From Spirochaetaceae bacterium (GTDB lineage: Bacteria; Spirochaetota; Spirochaetia; JABEVK01), in NCBI GenBank assembly GCA_023265735.1, contig JAHFSN010000048.1, positions 1-9,346 of the forward strand: a stretch of 9,346 nucleotides of DNA. Direction: 5' to 3'. How positions within the stretch are numbered: the stretch's first letter is position 1; every line of letters begins with the position of its first letter. The notes beneath the pieces were generated by a model. The model was given only the letters and a program-made list of their open reading frames with translations. It was not told where the DNA came from and ran no database searches. Positions 4,603-9,346 of the stretch are shown here, piece by piece. Made by a program: the position numbers and the translations under genes.

Positions 4603-7068
4603 ATGACGACCGCCCTCATGGTCCGCCGGATCGACCAGAACGAGTACGACACGAAACTATGGAAGACGGCCTACGACCTCGCCAGCCTTCAGCGATCCAA
4701 CCTCCTTCTGGTTGCGGGGCATTCGTCGTTCGCCGATGATCCCCTTGACCGGGTCCAGTCTGCGGTCTACAGGACCTTGAACCCTCGGCTCGCCGATGGG
4801 GTCATCATCTCCCACACCGTTATGCTTTGGATGACCGAAGAAGACGCCAAAAAGTTTGAGCGCGAACTTCCGCCCCTGCCCTCGGTGGCTCTTTCGATCA
4901 AGCTGGGGGACAGAGCTTGCGTTCAAGTGAACAACGCCCCCGGGTTGCGGGACCTCATGAAGCACCTGATCCGGGTCCATCGTTGCCGTCGCATCGTGCA
5001 CGTCCGGGGCCCCCAAGGGAACCAGGAAGCCCAGGTTCGAGAGGACATCTGGAGGCAGGAGCTTCTCGCTGCGGGAATCGAGCCTCAGGAAGAGTGGCTG
5101 GTCCAGGGGCACTACCTCAAAGATGTCCTGGAAGGTATCGGCAAGAGGTTGGTGGCCCAGGTCGGGAGGGATTTCGACGCCGTGGTCGCGTGCAACGACA
5201 CCGCCGCCTTTCGGGTCATGGAAGAGCTTCAGGCCCTGGGATATCGCGTTCCCTCCGACGTGATCATCACGGGGTTCGATGACAATCCCCAGTGCCAATT
5301 CTCTTCGCCTTCTCTGACCACCGTTCGACAGCCCATCACCCAGCAGATGCAGCGGGCCTGGGCCGTTCTCCGCGAGCAGCTCACGTCCACGACGCCCCTT
5401 CCCGACGAGGCCTTGGAGACCTCGCTGGTGGTCCGTACCTCGTGCTCCTGCGGCACCGACGCCTGGACTCCGGGCAGCCACGTCGACCTTGACGCCGTCC
5501 GCGACAAGGTCGTCGGCATCGTCGAGGCCAGCGGCCAAACCCCGGGGGTTCGTTCTGATCTGGCTGTCTTGGCCGGTCTCCATCAGATCGAAATCGAAGC
5601 CCTCCAGACCCGTGTCAGGGCCATGAGCGACTTCGATCGGGCCCTCAATCAGGTCACCGACCGCGACCAGCTGATCGCGGCCCTGCACCAATGGCTGCCC
5701 GTCCTCGGGGTGTCGCGGTTTGCCCTCCTAGCTACCTGCAACGCCCAGGGCGATCTAGAGCCGTTTCCCTGTACTAATAGACCCGGGACTCTCCTCCCCG
5801 ATCCCCCCGACTTCTTCCGTGTTCTCACCAGCCTCCCGCGGATGGACTTTGGACCTAAGGTGCTGGCGGGTCCCGAGCTGTCACTGGACCCGTGGTTCTC
5901 TCAGATCTCCCCCTTCATTATGGGGACCTTTCCTCTGGTCATGGGACAAGTCTGGCACGGACTGGCCTTCCTCGAGGTTTCTCGGGAGGCGGGTCTCCTC
6001 GAACGGGCCATCCAGGAGCAGCTGGCTTCGGTCTTTGATCGGCTCACCAGGGAAAAAGCGTTTCGAGAAACCACGTCGGCGGCCCGGGTCCGCGAACTTG
6101 CCCACCAGGAGGGCATGGCCACCCTCCGGCGCCTGGTCGCCGAGGTGGCCCACGAGGTCAACTCCCCCCTGGGGTCCATCGTGTCGTCCAACTCGTCGAT
6201 TACCTCGGCCCTGGCGGGTCTCGAGGACGAATGGGTAGCCCAAGTTGCGGGGACCAATGATCAGGGACACCGAGCGGCCCAAGCCCTGGTGGACGCCATG
6301 AGAGGGCACGCGGGGTTTGATTTCCCTGCGGACTATCGGAGCCGCCGGGCGGCCCTCGTGGTCCGGCTGCAGGAACGCCAGTTCGATGATCCGGAAGGAG
6401 GGGCCGAGATCCTGGTCTCCCTGGGGTTCACCGGCGACGAACCTCAGTTCGACGACCTTTTCGCCAATTCAAGGTTTCAACAGGGCTTGTTGTCCTTGGG
6501 GCGACTGGCGGACTTTCGGGTCTCCACGAGAATCATTGGATTGGCTACGGACAAGATCCGCAATTTCGTCGCCAAGCTTCGGTCGACCACCCAGGTGGAG
6601 GGAGGAGCCCTGTCCGAGGTGGACCTGAGGGAGAGCCTGGAAACGTCGCTGCTCCTTCTCAAAGGAGAACTGAGTCGGGGCGTGGCGATCGTCTGGCAGG
6701 TAAGCTCTGTCCCCCGGGTCTGGTGCCACCCCGACGAAATTCAGCAGGTGTGGACCAACTTGCTCCGAAACGCCTTCCACGCCATGGGCCACCGGGGGGT
6801 CGTGACCCTCCGTCTGGGCCCCGAAGAGGACTGGGTGAGGCTCGACATCGTCGACACCGGAACGGGGATCTCCTCGGCCGACCGCCAGCGGATCTTCACG
6901 CCGTTCTTCTCGACGAAACCCGAAGGTGAGGGGCTGGGCCTTGGACTGGATATCTCCCGCCGGATCGTGGAGGGCTCCGGAGGCCGCATTGCTTTTGAAA
7001 GTGTCCCCGGCTTGACCACGTTCTCGGTCTGGCTCGTCCCCGTGACCGGTTCGGACCCCAGGGGCTAG
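4603..7068 (+). CDS. Cytoplasmic histidine kinase with LacI-type ligand-binding sensor and GAF-like domain
   Basis: An 821-residue sensor kinase with no signal peptide or membrane span, so both sensing and signalling are cytoplasmic. Residues 1-285 form a LacI/periplasmic-binding-protein fold (ADGVIIS 64-70, VVACNDTAAFRVMEEL 194-209, VPSDVIITGFDD 216-227) without the usual DNA-binding head. Residues about 345-480 look like a degenerate GAF domain. The kinase core has H517 (VAHEVNSPLGS) as phospho-acceptor, then about 120 residues containing an RRAALVVRLQ...EILVSLGF segment before the second dimerisation helix (about 640-662). The ATPase has N-box N719/N723, DTGTG 751-755, IFTPFFSTK 764-772 and GEGLGLGL 775-782, all intact. 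The insert resembles one in a known HK subgroup. The sensor probably binds a sugar-like ligand (family inference). No response regulator or receiver domain is present in the window. Start ATG 4603 keeps the first sensor strand; ATG 4618 is the alternative. Confidence 0.93.
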   Translation: MTTALMVRRIDQNEYDTKLWKTAYDLASLQRSNLLLVAGHSSFADDPLDRVQSAVYRTLNPRLADGVIISHTVMLWMTEEDAKKFERELPPLPSVALSIKLGDRACVQVNNAPGLRDLMKHLIRVHRCRRIVHVRGPQGNQEAQVREDIWRQELLAAGIEPQEEWLVQGHYLKDVLEGIGKRLVAQVGRDFDAVVACNDTAAFRVMEELQALGYRVPSDVIITGFDDNPQCQFSSPSLTTVRQPITQQMQRAWAVLREQLTSTTPLPDEALETSLVVRTSCSCGTDAWTPGSHVDLDAVRDKVVGIVEASGQTPGVRSDLAVLAGLHQIEIEALQTRVRAMSDFDRALNQVTDRDQLIAALHQWLPVLGVSRFALLATCNAQGDLEPFPCTNRPGTLLPDPPDFFRVLTSLPRMDFGPKVLAGPELSLDPWFSQISPFIMGTFPLVMGQVWHGLAFLEVSREAGLLERAIQEQLASVFDRLTREKAFRETTSAARVRELAHQEGMATLRRLVAEVAHEVNSPLGSIVSSNSSITSALAGLEDEWVAQVAGTNDQGHRAAQALVDAMRGHAGFDFPADYRSRRAALVVRLQERQFDDPEGGAEILVSLGFTGDEPQFDDLFANSRFQQGLLSLGRLADFRVSTRIIGLATDKIRNFVAKLRSTTQVEGGALSEVDLRESLETSLLLLKGELSRGVAIVWQVSSVPRVWCHPDEIQQVWTNLLRNAFHAMGHRGVVTLRLGPEEDWVRLDIVDTGTGISSADRQRIFTPFFSTKPEGEGLGLGLDISRRIVEGSGGRIAFESVPGLTTFSVWLVPVTGSDPRG
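4906..4916 (+). repeat. GGGGACAGAGC repeat, copy 3 (inside kinase gene)
   Basis: Exact plus-strand copy followed by T, read in the kinase frame as part of LGDRAC. It lies in a different reading frame from copies 4 and 5, so it is not a shared protein motif. Confidence 0.6.
6704..6714 (-). repeat. GGGGACAGAGC repeat, copy 4 (inside kinase gene)
   Basis: Exact minus-strand copy followed by T. It is read on the plus strand as part of VSSVPRV in the kinase, just before the N-box region. Its orientation is opposite to copy 3 in the same gene. Confidence 0.6.
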
Positions 7069-7078
7069 ACGCTTTCCA

Positions 7079-7107
7079 TTGCCCAGGGCTCCGGCTCCGG
7101 GTATACC
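7079..7107 (+). promoter_or_regulatory. Candidate sigma-70 promoter giving a leaderless hydrolase-HD mRNA
   Basis: TTGCCC (7079-7084) and TATACC (7102-7107) each match the consensus at 4 of 6 positions and are spaced by exactly 17 bases. The ATG at 7115 follows the -10 by seven bases, so transcription should begin at or beside the start codon. No Shine-Dalgarno is present. This is the best complete promoter match among the leaderless candidates here. Confidence 0.55.
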
Positions 7108-7114
7108 TGAAGCC

Positions 7115-8716
7115 ATGAGTTTCCGCCTCGTCTTCAAGCCGATTCCCGACACCTCCGAGCCGGGTGTTCCTGATCCCCGGGTGCTCCGGTCGTGGCTCGA
7201 TGCCCGAAATCATCCCACGCCTCCCCTGGACACCTTCGAGGAACGCCGAAACGCCCGTTGGCCCAGCCTTGACCTGGCCGGAGACCGGGTGACCACCGAG
7301 GTGGCGCACCTCCCGACCCGGGGGGGCACCGTGACCGCAAAACTCTATCGACCCCGGCCCGAGGGACCTCTGCCCGTGATCGTGTACTTCCACGGCGGGG
7401 GGTTTTGTGAAGGCAGCCTCCTCACGGTAGAGAATCCCTGCCGTTTCCTGGCCGATCGGGCAGGAGCCTTGGTGGTCAGCGTGGACTATCGCCTGGCCCC
7501 CGAGCATCCCTTTCCGGCGGGGCTGGACGACTGCTGGGACGCGGTGGTGGCCGTCCATGGCCAGGCCGCGGCCCTGGGGATCGATCCGGGCCGTTTGGCC
7601 GTGGCGGGAGACAGCGCCGGGGCAAACCTGGCCCTGGGGTGCAGTCTCCTCGATCAACGGGAACTCCCCCGGAGGATCGCGGCCCAGCTGCTGGTCTACC
7701 CCGTGGTCGACCTCCGGTTGGCCGGCGAGCACGGGGCCTGGTCCGAAGACGACTACGAGGTGAACGAGGCCCACGATCTGGTGAGGGCCTCCCTGCGTTC
7801 GCTCCAAGACGCGGGACCCTTCTTCAACGAGAACTACCTGGCGGGCCACCCCGCCAGCGACCCCTTGGCGTCGCCGCTCCTCCATCCTCGGCCCCAGGAG
7901 TTTCCGCCCACGGTGATCCTCACCGCCGAGTACGACTTCCTTCGTGTGGAAGGGGAGGTGTTCGCCCAGCGGTTGGCCCACGCCGAGGTGCCGGTCCGGG
8001 CGGTGAGGTACCGGGGCATGGACCATGGGTTCTTCGACAGGCTGGGCCACTTTCCCCAGGCTGCCGACGCCGTGGAGGAACTGGCGGCCTTTTTCCGTTC
8101 TACGGTGGACCGCCGGGCCCCGGGCCGCCTCGACGACCAGCTGAGCTTCCTCCTCGAGATCGACAAGCTGAAGACCGTGATCCGGCGCAACGAACTGGCC
8201 GACGCCAGCCGTCGGGAGAACACCGCCGAACACAGCTGGCACCTGGTGATGTTTGCCCTGACCCTGGCCGAGCACGCCGCCCCGGGCGTCGACGTGGGCC
8301 ACGCTGTGAAACTGTGCGCGGTCCACGACCTGGTCGAGATCGACGCCGGTGATACTTTCTTTTGGGACGAAAAGGGCTACCAGGACAAGGAGGACAGGGA
8401 GAGGGCCGCAGCCCGGAGGGTCTTCGGCCTTCTGCCCGCCGACCAAGCGGCCCAGTTTCTCGCGTTGTGGGAGGAGTTCGAGGCGGCCCAGACCCCCGAA
8501 GCCCTGTACGCCAACGCCGTCGACCGTCTGGCGCCCGTCCTCCTCAACACCCATTCCGGGGGACAGAGCTGGAGGGAGCATGGCATCTCTGCCACCCAAG
8601 TGCGACAGAAGATGACCCTCATCGCCGAGGCCTCGCCCCGCCTGGGTCAGGCGCTGGAGCGGCTGATCAATGAGGCCGAAGCCAAGGGCTACCTGGCCCC
8701 GGAGGCGAAGCGATGA
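7115..8716 (+). CDS. Fusion of HSL-type alpha/beta hydrolase and HD-domain phosphohydrolase
   Basis: A 533-residue two-enzyme protein with one continuous frame. Residues about 1-330 are an alpha/beta hydrolase of the hormone-sensitive-lipase/esterase family: HGGG oxyanion motif at 93-96, GDSAG nucleophile elbow with S167, acid D274 (EYDFLR) and H304 (GMDHGFF), a complete triad. Residues about 340-533 are an HD domain of the YfbR/HDDC2-like group: RRENTAEHSWH with H373, the HD pair H404/D405 (VHDLVEIDAGD) and D470 (AVDRLAP). Known relatives act as 5'-deoxynucleotidases or related metal-dependent phosphohydrolases. Both active sites look intact, so an ester hydrolase and a nucleotide/phosphoester hydrolase would be joined by a short linker (STVDRRAPGRLDDQ). 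Start is ATG 7115; the frame is open to a TTG at 7079, but that TTG is better explained as part of the -35. It ends in a 4-base ATGA overlap with the MarC gene. The substrate of either domain is unknown. Confidence 0.9.
   Translation: MSFRLVFKPIPDTSEPGVPDPRVLRSWLDARNHPTPPLDTFEERRNARWPSLDLAGDRVTTEVAHLPTRGGTVTAKLYRPRPEGPLPVIVYFHGGGFCEGSLLTVENPCRFLADRAGALVVSVDYRLAPEHPFPAGLDDCWDAVVAVHGQAAALGIDPGRLAVAGDSAGANLALGCSLLDQRELPRRIAAQLLVYPVVDLRLAGEHGAWSEDDYEVNEAHDLVRASLRSLQDAGPFFNENYLAGHPASDPLASPLLHPRPQEFPPTVILTAEYDFLRVEGEVFAQRLAHAEVPVRAVRYRGMDHGFFDRLGHFPQAADAVEELAAFFRSTVDRRAPGRLDDQLSFLLEIDKLKTVIRRNELADASRRENTAEHSWHLVMFALTLAEHAAPGVDVGHAVKLCAVHDLVEIDAGDTFFWDEKGYQDKEDRERAAARRVFGLLPADQAAQFLALWEEFEAAQTPEALYANAVDRLAPVLLNTHSGGQSWREHGISATQVRQKMTLIAEASPRLGQALERLINEAEAKGYLAPEAKR
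8559..8569 (+). repeat. GGGGACAGAGC repeat, copy 5 (inside hydrolase-HD gene)
   Basis: Exact plus-strand copy followed by T, read in frame as part of SGGQSW in the HD domain. This frame differs from those of copies 3 and 4. Confidence 0.6.
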
Positions 8717-9297
8717 CCCTTATCACGGTGTTCCTGACCATCCTGCTGATCATGGATCCGTTTGGGTCCATTCCCGTGTTTCTCAGCCAGCTTAAGCACC
8801 TAGCTCCTGGCCGCCGGCGCCTTATCATTGTCCGGGAACTCCTGATCGCCCTGGGTATCCTGGCGGCATTCCTCTGGTTTGGCCAGGCGGTACTGTCGGG
8901 TCTCCACCTCGACCAGCAGGCCCTCCAGATCTCCGGGGGAGTCATCCTCTTTCTCATCGCGCTTAAGATGATTTTTCCCCCCGAGACCAACGGTCCCGCC
9001 GTGGAAACGCCCCCCCCGCACGAGCCCCTCATTGTGCCACTGGCGGTGCCACTCGTGGCGGGCCCCTCGGCCATGGCCTACGTCATCCTGATCAGCACCC
9101 AGTACCCCGACCGCCGCTGGGAGTGGCTCATCGGCTTAGCCATGGCCTGGGCCGTGAGCGTCCTCGTCCTCCTGATGGCCGACGCCCTGGCGAAGGTCCT
9201 AGGAGACCGGGTCATCACCGCCATTGAGCGGCTCATGGGCATGATTTTGACCACATTAGCGGTACAAATGCTGTTGGACGGCCTCAAGATGGGCTAG
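8713..9297 (+). CDS. MarC-family integral membrane protein
   Basis: A 194-residue polytopic membrane protein of the MarC/UPF0056 family, whose members are annotated as NAAT-type transporters though function is poorly settled. About six hydrophobic spans can be seen. Family landmarks are MDPFGSIPVFL (14-24), LQISGGVILFLIALKMIF (75-92), PLAVPLVAGPSAMA (about 112-125) and ERLMGMILTTLAVQMLLDGL (172-191). The start ATG overlaps the previous stop as ATGA, and GGAGG lies seven bases upstream (8701-8705), so it is translationally coupled to the hydrolase-HD protein. The length is close to normal for the family, with a slightly short first span. Its TAG stop lies inside TAGACT, the likely -10 of the next gene. 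Transported compound is unknown; the old link to multiple antibiotic resistance should not be assumed. Confidence 0.92.
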   Translation: MTLITVFLTILLIMDPFGSIPVFLSQLKHLAPGRRRLIIVRELLIALGILAAFLWFGQAVLSGLHLDQQALQISGGVILFLIALKMIFPPETNGPAVETPPPHEPLIVPLAVPLVAGPSAMAYVILISTQYPDRRWEWLIGLAMAWAVSVLVLLMADALAKVLGDRVITAIERLMGMILTTLAVQMLLDGLKMG

Positions 9298-9300
9298 ACT
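9295..9300 (+). promoter_or_regulatory. Candidate -10 element of the last gene, overlapping the MarC stop
   Basis: TAGACT is followed by six bases (tgggac) and ATG at 9307. Its first three bases are the MarC stop codon. A weak -35 candidate, TTGGAC at 9274-9279, leaves only 15 bases of spacer. Confidence 0.4.
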
Positions 9301-9306
9301 TGGGAC

Positions 9307-9346
9307 ATGCAGATCCGAAGCGCAGAACTGTTCCAACGATTGGAAA
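9307..9346 (+). CDS. 5' end of an unidentified gene, cut by the window edge
   Basis: Thirteen open codons (MQIRSAELFQRLE) from ATG 9307 to the window end, too few to recognise a family. The case for a real gene is its position nine bases after MarC on the same strand, and the TAGACT-N6-ATG arrangement seen ahead of other starts here. Confidence 0.45.
   Translation, partial: MQIRSAELFQRLE

Noticed and set aside
4593..4621. CCATG...CATGG inverted repeat around the kinase start codon as an RNA switch
   Set aside because: The stem is bulged and short. If the mRNA is leaderless, as the TACCAT spacing suggests, the left arm would not be transcribed.
4657..5691. 344-codon open frame on the minus strand opposite the kinase sensor domain
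   Set aside because: Same reasoning: a shadow of the LacI-type domain, with no recognisable motif and no start signal.
7079..7114. TTG at 7079 as the start of the hydrolase-HD protein
   Set aside because: It adds 12 residues (MPRAPAPGIPEA) that have no counterpart in the fold, lacks a ribosome site, and is the first half of the TTGCCC-17-TATACC promoter match.
8100..8160. Hydrolase-HD join as a frameshift or lost-stop artefact
   Set aside because: Both domains are in one frame and the linker reads naturally. There is no homopolymer slip that would have been needed to join them, although reads should still be checked.
6896..8599. 567-codon open frame on the minus strand opposite the hydrolase-HD gene
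   Set aside because: The plus strand encodes two complete, recognisable enzymes over the same bases. The antisense product is low-complexity, rich in G, V, R and H, with no domain. Long antisense frames are expected in GC-rich coding DNA.

Overview
This is a GC-rich bacterial window. I think a motile, high-GC spirochaete-like organism is the best guess, held with low to moderate confidence. The clues are a chemoreceptor whose signalling tip reads EAAHAG..GKGFSVVADEI, a soluble histidine kinase with a LacI-type sugar-binding sensor, and a RAYT transposase of the type I associate with spirochaetes. These are family-level impressions from memory, not search results.

Layout. Bases 1-1515 (+) hold the 3' part of a methyl-accepting chemotaxis protein that begins before the window. 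Bases 1549-2076 (-) hold a small Y1/RAYT transposase that is locally AT-richer than its neighbours and has a histidine where the catalytic tyrosine is expected. Its 147-base upstream region carries two copies of an 11-mer, GGGGACAGAGC. Three more exact copies lie inside coding genes further along. Bases 2224-3785 (-) hold a translationally coupled pair, a nucleotidyltransferase followed by a free-standing E2/CAT-type acyltransferase. Diverging from them at 3865-4554 (+) is a FadR-type GntR regulator. The 79-base gap between the two units contains a recognisable promoter overlapped by an inverted repeat. Bases 4603-7068 (+) hold an 821-residue cytoplasmic LacI-sensor/GAF-like histidine kinase. 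Bases 7115-8716 (+) hold a fusion of an HSL-type alpha/beta hydrolase with an HD-domain phosphohydrolase. It overlaps a MarC-family membrane protein (8713-9297) by four bases. A further gene appears to start at 9307 and runs off the end.

How the parts may work together. The GntR protein probably controls itself and the divergent nucleotidyltransferase-acyltransferase pair. The kinase is an orphan here, with no response regulator in view, and probably senses a sugar-like ligand in the cytoplasm. The hydrolase-HD fusion and MarC are co-translated. Start signals are of two kinds. Some genes have a Shine-Dalgarno sequence (GntR, MarC). At least four others have a -10-like TAnnnT (or TATACC) ending 6-7 bases before the start codon and no Shine-Dalgarno, which suggests leaderless mRNAs. 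No tRNA, rRNA or CRISPR array was seen, and no gene-free stretch exceeds 300 bases.
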